A stretch of 63,462 nt of DNA from Ensifer sp. MPMI2T (GTDB taxonomy: Bacteria > Pseudomonadota > Alphaproteobacteria > Rhizobiales > Rhizobiaceae), in NCBI RefSeq assembly GCF_004827385.1, contig NZ_SRXN01000037.1:1-63462 (forward strand), read 5' to 3'. The position numbers were made by a program, and so were the translations under genes. Positions 17,401 through 25,987 of this stretch are shown here, one piece after another. Position 1 is the first letter of the stretch; every line of letters starts with the position of its first letter. The notes below the pieces were generated by a model. The model worked only from the letters and a program-made list of their open reading frames with translations, did no database searches and was not told where the DNA came from.

Positions 17401-20400
17401 CTCGGAGGACGACTGGACAGTGCATGCCGTCGCGCGAAGCCGCAAGCCCGTGCCCGGAAAGAACAACACCTCTCCGTCCTTCGCCAAAACAGCGAAAACG
17501 GCAAGTGTCGATCCTTCGAAAGCCTACGAGACCGCGAAACAATTCGGGCTCGACTACGGTCCGAGCTTCCAGTTGCTTTCAAAGGCTGTCGCATACGGCG
17601 ACCGGATCATTGACGTCGACCTGAAGGCGCCGAATGGGGCGGGGCACCCATTCGTCAGCTATTCTCTGCATCCAATCTCCGTCGACGCGACGTTCCATGG
17701 ACTCGTTGCGCTCTTCGACCGCTTTACGGGTGACAAGGGCGGAGCACCCTACATTCCGGTACGCTTCGGTTCCGTGCGTGTCGTCAACGCCGGACGACCG
17801 ATAGCCCGTGCCACGATCGAGATCGAGCGCGTCAGCGCCAATTCGATCAAAGCGAGGTTCCATTTCTTCGACAAATCGGGCGAAGCGATTGCGCATTTCG
17901 ACGATTGTCGTTTCCGCCGCACCTATTTGCGCAAGCACAAGACGCTGGGTGGGCTTTCCTTCCACTACGAGACCGTGCTCTCCGAGACGACGCCGCCCGG
18001 CGCCAAGCCGGCTGCACCGATGCCGCATTTGCTGACGGCGCCCGCCGGTGGCGATGACAGCGTCGACAACGCGACCTTGCTGTTCAACGCCGCGATCTAC
18101 CGCGCCTGCCAGGAAATAGCGCTGAAGCTTGCAAGGGGGAGCGCCATGATCCATGGCGACGCCCTGCCCGGCGACTTCGCCTTCCAGTGTTTCCTGACAA
18201 GCTGCCTCTACGTATTGGAGGACGCCGGACTCAGCGAACATCAAAACGGTGTCTGGACCGTTGCGCGGGAGTTCAGTCTTCCAACCGTGGCGGAGATCCT
18301 CGGCGAGCTCTATGGCGAGCGTCCCGATCGCGCTGTCGAAGCCGTGCTTATCAACAATGCCTACGCCGAGGCCTTACGTCGGCTCGACGCGCTTTTCGCT
18401 GCGGGGCCGGACGGCGACCAGGCGCACGCCTTCAGCGCGGGCTTCATCAGCGACGCGACGCTCGACCACCAAGCCGTGCATTCCGTTGCGAGCCGGCAGC
18501 GCATGGAGCGGGTGCTCGGCGCCGTGGAACGGGCACTGACTGCGCCAACCGCCGGCGTCCCCTTGCGGATTGTCGAATTCGGAAGCGTTTCGACGGGTTT
18601 CACGCGCCGCCTCGCTGACCTGGCGGCGCGTCATGGCGCGAGCCTGATCGTCGCCGAACCGCGCGACAACGCGCAGCGGAACCTTGAGATCGCATTCGAG
18701 AACGATGCGCATGTGCGCATTCTCAAGAAAAGCGAGTTCGCGGCGATCGCACCCTTCGATCTCGCCGTTAGCGCCTCGGACCATCTTTACCAGCTGATCG
18801 AGGACGAGAGCGCTCTGCGTACCGCATTGCGCTCGATGCTGCGCGAAGGCGGCGCGCTTGCTGCCGCCGTGAGTGCGCCCTCGATCTTCGGCGACTTCGC
18901 TCTCGGCCTTTCCGACGGCTGGTTTGCCCGCAGCCAGACGGCCGAGTTCCCGATCGGCAATCTTGCCGCCGTGCCGCATTGGCAGAAATGTCTTCCAGAT
19001 CTCGGGCTGCGCGATGTCAACGTCACGGACCATGAGTGCGCACACGGCAACATCATTCTGCTCGAGGCCCGCGGCGCGGCTGCAACCACAACATCCGGCG
19101 AACCGGTGCAGGCGGTCAGCACCGTTGCCGGCCCCTATCTGGTCATCCAGATGGAAGGTGCGGCCCGCGACGACGCGGCGTCGATGCCTAGCGATGCCGT
19201 ACCAGTTTCGCTCGTGGGCGACATAGCTGCTGACGTTGCAATGCTGCAGACAGCACTTGGCACGTTGGGCCAGAAACCTGTTCGTGCGGTGCTTGTTTCG
19301 CCGTCGACCGGTCATGCAAGCGACGCCGATTCCGCCTCGCTGCAGGCTTATGTGCTTGCGCTCAGCGCTTTCGCCGAAGCGCTAAGGCGGCGCGTTGGAG
19401 ATGCTGATCTGTCCGGCGACGACCGCCCTCGGTTGGTGATTGTCGCTCCGGGCGGCGCGCCGGTTGCTTCGCGGGCAGATGGCGTCGCGCTCAGTTCCGG
19501 TGTGAATTCCGGCCTCTGGGCGTTCGCTCGTGTTCTGCAGAACGAGTACGAATTCCTCGATGTCCATTCGCTCGACATCAATGGTCGCGACAAGGCCGGC
19601 CTGGAGGAGGGCATCGCTCCGGCGCTACCGCTGTTGACGGTGTCCGGCGCAAATCGTGAGTGGTTGCTGGACAAGGCCACTGGATTGCTCTCGGAAATTC
19701 GCGCCGTTCCCGGCCCCGCCGTCAGAACCGAAGGCAAGACAAGCGCCTTTGCTGCGGCGACCATCCGCCAGCGCGTCAGCTCACAGGTTGCAAGCATCGC
19801 CTGGGAGGAAGCTGATGTACCGCAGGCCGGCCGGGGCGAGATCGTCGTCGTCGTTGCGGCAACGGGCCTGAACTTCCGCGACGTGATGTGGGCGATGGGC
19901 CTTCTTCCCGAGGAAGCGCTCGAGGACGGGTTTGCCGGCGCGACGATCGGGATGGAGCTTTCCGGCCACGTGGTCGCGGTCGGAGAAGGGGTCGACGACC
20001 TTGCCGTCGGCGACGCCGTCATGGCGATTGCACCTTCGGCATTCTCGACGCACGTGGTCGTATCCCGCGCGGGCGTTGCAAAACTTCCGCGGACCATCAG
20101 CCCCGTGGCCGCAGCCACGGTGCCCGTCGCTTTCCTTACTGCCTATTACGCGATGGTCGAGCTCGGCCGCATTCAGGCTGGCGAGACGATCCTTATCCAT
20201 GGCGCTGCGGGCGGCGTCGGCCTCGCGGCACTTCAGGTCGCCAAGCTCAAGGGCGCCAAGGTCATAGCCACGGCTGGAACGCGCGAAAAACGGCGCTTCC
20301 TGGCGATGCTCGGCGCCGATCATGTCTTCGATTCCCGCTCGCTCGGCTTTGTCAACGACGTGCGCGCCGTCACCGGTGGAGAGGGCGTCGATCTGGTGCT

Positions 20401-21976
20401 GAACTCGCTGTTTGCCGAGGCGATGGAACAAAGCCTCGCGCTGGTGAAGCCTTTCGGCCGGTTCCTGGAACTCGGCAAGCGCGATTATTACGCCGACAGC
20501 AAGATCGGATTGCGGCCGTTCCGGCGCAATGTCAGCTATTTTGGGATCGATGCGGACCAGCTTCTGGTCAATGCGCCTGCGCTCACCAAACGCATCTTCA
20601 TGGAAATCGGGGCGCTCTTCGAGGAAGGCAAGCTGACGCCGCTGCCCTACCGCGCCTTCGATTTCGATGAAATCGGCAACGCCTTCCGCTTGATGCAGAA
20701 TGCCGGGCACATCGGCAAGATCGTCGTCCTGCCCCCGGTCACCGGCAAGCACGAGATCGCCGTGAAGCCGTACAAGGGCGTCAAAGTGGATCCGGACGGC
20801 GTGCATCTCGTCGTCGGCGGCATCGGCGGCTTCGGACTCGCGGCCGCCAATTGGCTGGTCGAGAAGGGTGCACGCAGGATCGCGCTGTGCTCTCGCCGCG
20901 GTCAGGCGGACGCCGAAACGAGCGCGATGCTCGCACGCTGGAACAAGGCTGGCGTCTCTGCCTCGCTCCATGCCTGCGACATCACCGATGCGGCTGCGGT
21001 CGACGGGCTTCTCGCGACGCTTCGTGCCGAGGCGCCGCTGCGTTCCGTCGTCCATGCGGCGATGGTGCTGGACGACGCCCTGATCAGCAATCTCAATCGC
21101 GAGCGAAACCGGCCGGTGATCGACACGAAGGCCAAGGGCGCAGCGATTCTCGACCGGCTGACGCGTGACGATGAACTCGACAATTTCATCCTGTTCTCGT
21201 CGGCAACGACGCTCGTCGGCAATCCCGGACAGGCCAACTATGTCGCGGCCAACGGCTATCTCGAAGGCCTTGCCCGCGCCCGACGCGCGGAGGGCCTCTC
21301 GGGTCTCGCCGTCGGCTTCGGCGCGATCGCCGATGCCGGATACCTCGTGCAGAACACCGATGTGAACGACCTTCTGGCCAAGCGCATCGGCAAGACCGCC
21401 TTGAAGGCCCAGGTGGCGCTCGACATGGTCGAAAGCCATATGGCCTCGGATCCCGGCACCGTCGATGCGGCGGTCGTGATGATTTCGGAGATCGACTGGA
21501 CGGCCGCGCGCAACCTGCCGGTTGCCCGCAACGCACTCTTCGAGGTGATCCTGCGCAGCGCGGACCAGCATTCTTCCGGTGCCGAGGGAACGCAGATGGA
21601 CCTCGTCGCGATGATCGAGGGGAAGTCGCCGCAGGAAGCGGAAGACATCCTGTTCGACCTGGTGGCAGGCGAGATCGCCGCGATCCTTCGGGTGTCGAAA
21701 GATACGGTGACCCGCGGCAAGATCCTGAAGGAAATCGGCCTGGACAGCCTGATGGCGGTTGAACTCGGCATGAGCTTCCAGCAGAACACCGGCTTCGACA
21801 TGCCCTTGAGCGGCGTCGCCGACAATACGACGGTGGGCGACGTTGCGCGCAAGCTCTATGAAAAGGTAAGCAAGCGGGATCAGGGCGAAGATGGCGAGGC
21901 AGCCGATGATCGGCTTGTGACCGAACTTGCACAGCGCCACGCCGGGGCGGACACGGAAAAAGCACTGAGCCAATGA
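14429..21976 (+). CDS. rkpA: Type I fatty-acid/polyketide synthase RkpA
   Basis: It encodes 2515 residues. Domain order: ketosynthase (active-site Cys171 in DTACSSSL; His in EGHGTGT and NIGHTEP); acyltransferase (Ser617 in GHSVGE); dehydratase (HVVDGKPILPG near 920). Next is a methyltransferase-like region (about 1375-1545, EFGSVSTG in place of a canonical SAM motif). Then enoylreductase (HGAAGGVG near 1925), ketoreductase (GGIGGFG near 2130) and ACP (Ser2440 in LDSLMAV). There is no thioesterase. It is the known rkp-1 synthase, proposed to make a dedicated acyl chain or lipid for K-antigen production. It overlaps rkpG by ATGA. Confidence 0.97.
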   Translation: MTVEIIGRACLAPGAKSPEALFKILRQGKCTVSSVPLDRWDLARFWHPVMGVQGKTYSFAAGVLDQIYEFDPAVFGMSQREAMYMDPQQRVLVQLAWRALEDANISIASLHGENVGVYVGASSLDHANLTVEDPAAAGPYFMTGNTLSIVSNRISHIFGLSGPSMTVDTACSSSLVALDQAMRALNAGEIDTAIVGGVNILAHPLPFVGFAQARMLSPEGLCRAYDNDGAGYVRAEGGVVFILRRSDRARRERDRSYARIVATGVNSAGRTNGISLPSREAQANLLRAIYEGNGIDANQVAFVEGHGTGTKVGDPAEVWSIGTVIGAKRRAPVPIGSIKSNIGHTEPASGLFGMMKAVLALEHNYLPASLHFDTPNEHIDFDGLNVRVTANPIELLKGKRARLAGINSFGFGGANAHVVISDPETVPEEKAAPSSAGHVFMASAHTASSLDNLLREYKARFAGASKEETRAMVAASGANRTHMRHRFAARSDHPEDIVRAIASHLDQPGSDIGEVGEAPVKDAKVAFVFSGNGSQWAGMGVEAFRENLHFRQSFTSVSALFKFHADIVLTDLLTDPELDKKLSDTKIAQPLLFAVQAALSDSLVAMGIKPAAVFGHSVGEIAAAYAAGALSLVDAVSIVAKRSLHQDLLAGQGTMAAVMLGEEAAQAFAEARGLNELCVAAVNAHNSVTMSGPAHEISAFRDAARKAKIPVQILDINYPFHHPVIDQAKQSFLSDIPDIAPRRTELTFLSTVTGAALEGTQLDPDYWWKNVREPVRFQAAAEAALELGCRLFIEISPRPILASYVKETIKQAAFPAAVVPTLLRDVGQSGHDPISASMARAVAHGAAVDRPRVYGKRNAFVHLPALPFEPVELRPAATTDSTDLFGRSARPYRLTGWRSDPNSGSWKNHVDAHLFPDLAEHVVDGKPILPGSGFIEVAVSAAQQYYGSDEVEITNLEIVRPLELSDSRLMELSTILSPETGDIEIRSRERLSEDDWTVHAVARSRKPVPGKNNTSPSFAKTAKTASVDPSKAYETAKQFGLDYGPSFQLLSKAVAYGDRIIDVDLKAPNGAGHPFVSYSLHPISVDATFHGLVALFDRFTGDKGGAPYIPVRFGSVRVVNAGRPIARATIEIERVSANSIKARFHFFDKSGEAIAHFDDCRFRRTYLRKHKTLGGLSFHYETVLSETTPPGAKPAAPMPHLLTAPAGGDDSVDNATLLFNAAIYRACQEIALKLARGSAMIHGDALPGDFAFQCFLTSCLYVLEDAGLSEHQNGVWTVAREFSLPTVAEILGELYGERPDRAVEAVLINNAYAEALRRLDALFAAGPDGDQAHAFSAGFISDATLDHQAVHSVASRQRMERVLGAVERALTAPTAGVPLRIVEFGSVSTGFTRRLADLAARHGASLIVAEPRDNAQRNLEIAFENDAHVRILKKSEFAAIAPFDLAVSASDHLYQLIEDESALRTALRSMLREGGALAAAVSAPSIFGDFALGLSDGWFARSQTAEFPIGNLAAVPHWQKCLPDLGLRDVNVTDHECAHGNIILLEARGAAATTTSGEPVQAVSTVAGPYLVIQMEGAARDDAASMPSDAVPVSLVGDIAADVAMLQTALGTLGQKPVRAVLVSPSTGHASDADSASLQAYVLALSAFAEALRRRVGDADLSGDDRPRLVIVAPGGAPVASRADGVALSSGVNSGLWAFARVLQNEYEFLDVHSLDINGRDKAGLEEGIAPALPLLTVSGANREWLLDKATGLLSEIRAVPGPAVRTEGKTSAFAAATIRQRVSSQVASIAWEEADVPQAGRGEIVVVVAATGLNFRDVMWAMGLLPEEALEDGFAGATIGMELSGHVVAVGEGVDDLAVGDAVMAIAPSAFSTHVVVSRAGVAKLPRTISPVAAATVPVAFLTAYYAMVELGRIQAGETILIHGAAGGVGLAALQVAKLKGAKVIATAGTREKRRFLAMLGADHVFDSRSLGFVNDVRAVTGGEGVDLVLNSLFAEAMEQSLALVKPFGRFLELGKRDYYADSKIGLRPFRRNVSYFGIDADQLLVNAPALTKRIFMEIGALFEEGKLTPLPYRAFDFDEIGNAFRLMQNAGHIGKIVVLPPVTGKHEIAVKPYKGVKVDPDGVHLVVGGIGGFGLAAANWLVEKGARRIALCSRRGQADAETSAMLARWNKAGVSASLHACDITDAAAVDGLLATLRAEAPLRSVVHAAMVLDDALISNLNRERNRPVIDTKAKGAAILDRLTRDDELDNFILFSSATTLVGNPGQANYVAANGYLEGLARARRAEGLSGLAVGFGAIADAGYLVQNTDVNDLLAKRIGKTALKAQVALDMVESHMASDPGTVDAAVVMISEIDWTAARNLPVARNALFEVILRSADQHSSGAEGTQMDLVAMIEGKSPQEAEDILFDLVAGEIAAILRVSKDTVTRGKILKEIGLDSLMAVELGMSFQQNTGFDMPLSGVADNTTVGDVARKLYEKVSKRDQGEDGEAADDRLVTELAQRHAGADTEKALSQ

Positions 21977-23388
21977 GCAGCGACGGAAACGGCCAGACCT
22001 TCTCCAAGATGAACAGCAGCCTCAAGGAGAACCTGCTGGACAGGATGAGGAACACGCATCAATCGTCCGAGCGCAACCGAATGGCGCGCTCGGAACGGGA
22101 GTTGCCGGCACCTCCCCGTCGCCGCCAGGCGCGTTTCGAGGACCTTCCAGAATATAAGCAGGTGCTTACGCAAAAATTTGCGAGCGAGCAGCTGGGTATC
22201 GCCAATCCCTTCTATCGGGCACACCAGACAGCAGCAGGCGCGACGACCGTGATCGACGGCCGCACGATGATCAACTTCGCCTCCTACGATTACCTCGGGC
22301 TGAACCGCCACGCCCACGTACTCGACAGAGCCCGCGACACGATCGGGAACTTCGGCATTTCCGCCTCCGCGAGCAGGCTCGTTGCCGGCGAGCGGCCCGT
22401 GCATGTCGAGCTCGAGGAAAAGATCGCTCGCTTCTACGGCGTCGAAGCGGCGGTTTGTTTCGTCAGCGGCTATCTCACCAACGTTGCCGCCATCAGCTGC
22501 CTGATGGGTCCCAAGGATCTCGTCATCCACGACGAGTTCATCCACAACAGCGCGCTCGCCGGCATCAAGCTTTCCGGCGCCACGCGCCGCCTCTTCAAGC
22601 ACAACGACACGGCCGACCTCGAGCATGTGCTGCGCACGGTCGCCGGAGAATACCGTCACATCATGGTCATCGTCGAAGGCATCTATTCGATGGACGGCGA
22701 TGTCGCGAACCTCCCTGCGCTGCTGAAGCTCAAGGCCGAATATGGCTTCTGGCTGATGGTCGACGAGGCCCATTCACTCGGCGTTCTCGGGTCACGCGGC
22801 AAGGGTCTCGCCGAACACTTCGGCGTCGATCCCGACGAGGTCGACATCTGGATGGGAACGCTGTCGAAAACGACGTCGAGCTGCGGCGGGTATATTGCCG
22901 GAAACGAGGCGTTGGCGGCGGTGCTCAAGGCGTCGGCCGGTGGTTTCGTCTACAGCGTCGGCCTGGCGCCGGTGCTAGGCGCTTCGGCGGTCGCCAGCCT
23001 CGATATCCTCGAGCGCGAACCCGAACGCACCGCGGCGCTCCGGCGCAATGGCGGCCTGTTCCTCAAGCTCGCTAAGGAGGCGGGCCTCGATACAGGCTTG
23101 AGCGGCGGCTTCTCGGTCGTTCCCGTCATCGTCGGCGATTCGTTGCGCGCCGTACAGCTTTCCAACGATCTGCTCACGGCAGGGGTCAATGTGCTGCCTA
23201 TCATCCATCCTGCCGTACCGGAAGGATTGGCGCGGCTGCGTTTCTTCATTACCAGCGATCACACCGAGGAGCAGATCCGCCGCACTGTCGCGCTGACCGC
23301 CGAGCGCCTCAAGGATTTGACCGAACGGAATTTCGGGCTCGGCGGCGTCGATATCGAACAGATGTTGAAGGCGCTCTCGGTGCGCTAG
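21973..23388 (+). CDS. rkpG: Alpha-oxoamine-synthase-type acyltransferase RkpG
   Basis: It encodes 471 residues. It is a PLP-dependent fold I enzyme like 8-amino-7-oxononanoate synthase and serine palmitoyltransferase. YDYLGLN, SRLVAGERPVH, DEAHSLGVLG and the PLP lysine in WMGTLSKTTSS mark the family. It has a roughly 70-residue basic N-terminal extension. Its start overlaps the rkpA stop, so translation is coupled. With no thioesterase in RkpA, it is the natural candidate to take the acyl chain from the ACP and condense it with an amino acid; that step is inference. Confidence 0.93.
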   Translation: MSSDGNGQTFSKMNSSLKENLLDRMRNTHQSSERNRMARSERELPAPPRRRQARFEDLPEYKQVLTQKFASEQLGIANPFYRAHQTAAGATTVIDGRTMINFASYDYLGLNRHAHVLDRARDTIGNFGISASASRLVAGERPVHVELEEKIARFYGVEAAVCFVSGYLTNVAAISCLMGPKDLVIHDEFIHNSALAGIKLSGATRRLFKHNDTADLEHVLRTVAGEYRHIMVIVEGIYSMDGDVANLPALLKLKAEYGFWLMVDEAHSLGVLGSRGKGLAEHFGVDPDEVDIWMGTLSKTTSSCGGYIAGNEALAAVLKASAGGFVYSVGLAPVLGASAVASLDILEREPERTAALRRNGGLFLKLAKEAGLDTGLSGGFSVVPVIVGDSLRAVQLSNDLLTAGVNVLPIIHPAVPEGLARLRFFITSDHTEEQIRRTVALTAERLKDLTERNFGLGGVDIEQMLKALSVR

Positions 23389-23465
23389 ATCGCAACTCCA
23401 GACGGAAAACCGTCAACACTTTGAATTGCAGTTGAGCCCCCTTGAGCCGCAGGCGGAACTTCAGC

Positions 23466-24269
23466 ATGACCCATGTGATCATCACCGGTGGCTCGAGCGG
23501 CATAGGCCTGGCAGTAGCATCCATCTACGCGAGCCGCGGCGCACGGCTCTCTCTCATCGCACGTTCCCGCGATCTTCTAGAGCAGGCCAAGGAAATGCTT
23601 GTCTCAGAGCATGGTGCAACGGACGGAGATATCCGCGTGGAGGCAGCCGACGTTGCCCGCGAGGATGAAATCGAAACGGCTATTCGGCGCTGTATCGAAA
23701 CATTTGGTCCCTGCGACATTCTCGTGACCTCGGCCGGCATCGTCGAGCCGGCGCCTTTCGAGGAACAGCAAAGCACGACCTTTCGTCACCAGATCGAAAC
23801 GAACCTCTGCGGCACGGTGCAGGCGGTACGCGCCGTCTATCCGGAAATGCAGCGGCGGCGCAGCGGCCACATCATGATGATCTCCTCGGGCGCCGGCTTG
23901 ATCGGCATTTACGGCTATACCGCCTATTGCGCGTCGAAATTCGCGTTGCACGGCTTTGCCCAGGCGCTCAGAAGCGAGGCGCGCCGCCACAACGTCGGAG
24001 TGTCGATCAGCTTTCCGCCGGATACCAAGACACCGCAGCTCGCGCGAGAAAGCGGCCTGCGGCCGCCCGAAGCAAGCATTGTGATGGGGGCGGTGCGGCC
24101 CTGGACCGCCGAAGCGGTCGCAAGCAGGATCGCCATGGCCATCGACCGACGGCGGTCCGAAGTCTATTTCGGCCTTACGCTTTTCCTGCTCGGCCGCTTC
24201 GGACCAGCGGTCAGACCGCTCCTTGACCGGTGGTTCGACAGGGCAATCGCCCGTAACAGTGGACGGTGA
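23466..24269 (+). CDS. rkpH: Short-chain dehydrogenase/reductase RkpH
   Basis: It encodes 267 residues. A Rossmann motif TGGSSGIG (residues 7-14), the NAG equivalent TSAGIVEP, and the catalytic Ser (MISSGAG) and YTAYCASK (Tyr, Lys) are present. It has a hydrophobic C-terminus (FFLLGRFG-like). It resembles 3-ketosphinganine reductases. Alongside the RkpG oxoamine synthase that suggests reduction of a 3-keto amino lipid, echoing sphinganine synthesis; this is inference. ATG 23466 was chosen over an upstream start because it immediately precedes the fold. Confidence 0.92.
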   Translation: MTHVIITGGSSGIGLAVASIYASRGARLSLIARSRDLLEQAKEMLVSEHGATDGDIRVEAADVAREDEIETAIRRCIETFGPCDILVTSAGIVEPAPFEEQQSTTFRHQIETNLCGTVQAVRAVYPEMQRRRSGHIMMISSGAGLIGIYGYTAYCASKFALHGFAQALRSEARRHNVGVSISFPPDTKTPQLARESGLRPPEASIVMGAVRPWTAEAVASRIAMAIDRRRSEVYFGLTLFLLGRFGPAVRPLLDRWFDRAIARNSGR

Positions 24270-24355
24270 CGGCCGCCGCGCGCAGCCGTGCTTGTGCCGG
24301 CCAACGTTAGCATTTAAGTGTCGAGCAACGGCCTGCTGCCGAGGCGGCGTCGGCA

Positions 24356-25972
24356 GTGACATGGCTCAAAGGTATCGGCTTGGCGCTTCTTCCCTTCCAG
24401 TTGCATGACTACCCGGCGGCGCTGACCCTCTTTTGCTATCTCCTGTCCTGCGCCGTGATTTTCTTCACGGATCGCTTCGCCCTGCCGGCGCGCGAGCGCA
24501 GGAGGAACAGGCCTCCTTACGGACGCAATCAGGGTATCATCGACGTGATCGCGCGCCTGCCGGTCATAGCGCTCGTCTTTGCCGGTTTTTTTGCGATTTC
24601 CTGGCGGCCCCTTTATGCCGCCGCCGGCGTGATGAGCTTCTTTATCATCTTCACCGGCATTTCCCGCGCGAAGTTCAAGTTCATCCGTGAGCCGCTGGTA
24701 TTCTCGGATATCGCCCTCGTTGCAGACGTCTTCAAATACAAGACGATCTTCTACGCGACTTCGCTGAATATCCTCTTCTGGATCGTCGCTTTCCTTTACG
24801 TGTTCGGGGTCTCCGCTCTCTACATGTATTTCGAGCCAAGCATCTTGCCCGCGCGAGGCAAGTTGTTCTGGATTCTATTGATGATCCTCGTTGCGAGCGC
24901 GCCTTGGGGCCTCTTGTTCTACGGTCCGGTGAACCGGCCGACAGCGGCCCTCGTGCAAAAGCTCGTAAAGGCCGTCAAAGTCAAAATGAATACGGTGCGC
25001 TTCGGCACGTTTGCCTCCGTCGTCTTCCATTTCATCATATGGCTGGGCGTGAAACGCGAGAAAATCGTCGCCGAACTCTCGGAGCGGCTTCGCGCCGCGG
25101 TGCTCGATCTTATCGGTCACGAGGAAGCCCCGCTGATCGTCGTCTGGCAATCGGAGTCCTTCATCGACATGCGCCACTTCGGCGTCAAAACGATCAAGCT
25201 GCCGACAATCGACCGGCTGCGCAAGCAGGCGATACAGTGGGGCCGCCTCAGCAACGTGTTCGAGGGCGGCTATACCTTGCGTACCGAGTTCGCCGTGCTG
25301 AGCGGGCTTGTGCCGGACGACCTCCACGTCGATGCGAGCTATCCCTATCTGCGCGCCGCCCACTACGCGGACGTCGTCTGGCCGGGAAAGTTGAAGCGAG
25401 CCGGCTGGCATACACACTTCATCCACCCCTATGACCGCACGTTCTTTCTCCGGCACAAGGCAATGCCGCAGCTTGGGTTCGAAAAGCTCACCATGCTGGA
25501 CGCCTTCGACCATAAGCCCGAGCGCGACGGGCTCTACGTCTCGGACGCAACGCTGACAGGACGAGTGCTCGCCGAAGTCGAAAAGCTGCCGGAAGACGAA
25601 AGCGGCTTCTTTTTCGTCGCGTCAATGGCCAATCACGGCCCCTGGGAGCCCGGCCGAGTGGGCACGCTCACCAATCCGGTCGATATCTACATGGCAATCC
25701 TGCAACAGTCGGATGCCGCCCTCAAGCAGTTGGTTAACAGTCTCAACAAGCTCGAGCGGCCTGTCTGGCTCGTCTTCTACGGCGACCACGCGCCTCTTCT
25801 GAAATCCTTCGCGGACCCGTTCCCGGATCCCCGCACGGACTATTTCATCGTGCCGCTCGCCAAGGCCCGCTCCGCCCAGTCCGGTGCGAAGGCACCCAAG
25901 GACGAGGACCCGTGGAACCTGATACGGTCGCTGCTAAGCCATGCAAACCTGCAAAAGGATGCGCTGCAATAG
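24356..25972 (+). CDS. rkpI: Membrane sulfatase-fold protein RkpI
   Basis: It encodes 538 residues from a GTG start. Four to five transmembrane helices occupy about residues 5-200. The remainder is a periplasmic sulfatase/LTA-synthase-like domain: VVWQSESFIDMRHFG, EGGYTLRTEFAVLSGL (catalytic Thr in the family), HFIHPYDRTFFLRHK, ANHGPWEPG and WLVFYGDHAP. Such enzymes transfer phospho- or similar groups outside the cytoplasmic membrane. It is part of the rkpGHIJ run, 86 bp after rkpH and 15 bp before rkpJ. The precise reaction in K-antigen synthesis is not known. Confidence 0.9.
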   Translation: MTWLKGIGLALLPFQLHDYPAALTLFCYLLSCAVIFFTDRFALPARERRRNRPPYGRNQGIIDVIARLPVIALVFAGFFAISWRPLYAAAGVMSFFIIFTGISRAKFKFIREPLVFSDIALVADVFKYKTIFYATSLNILFWIVAFLYVFGVSALYMYFEPSILPARGKLFWILLMILVASAPWGLLFYGPVNRPTAALVQKLVKAVKVKMNTVRFGTFASVVFHFIIWLGVKREKIVAELSERLRAAVLDLIGHEEAPLIVVWQSESFIDMRHFGVKTIKLPTIDRLRKQAIQWGRLSNVFEGGYTLRTEFAVLSGLVPDDLHVDASYPYLRAAHYADVVWPGKLKRAGWHTHFIHPYDRTFFLRHKAMPQLGFEKLTMLDAFDHKPERDGLYVSDATLTGRVLAEVEKLPEDESGFFFVASMANHGPWEPGRVGTLTNPVDIYMAILQQSDAALKQLVNSLNKLERPVWLVFYGDHAPLLKSFADPFPDPRTDYFIVPLAKARSAQSGAKAPKDEDPWNLIRSLLSHANLQKDALQ

Positions 25973-25987
25973 CGGCGGCGACTGGCA

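Noticed and set aside
19781..21973. 730-aa minus-strand ORF antisense to rkpA
   Set aside because: Shadow of the enoylreductase-ketoreductase-ACP region; no recognisable domain.
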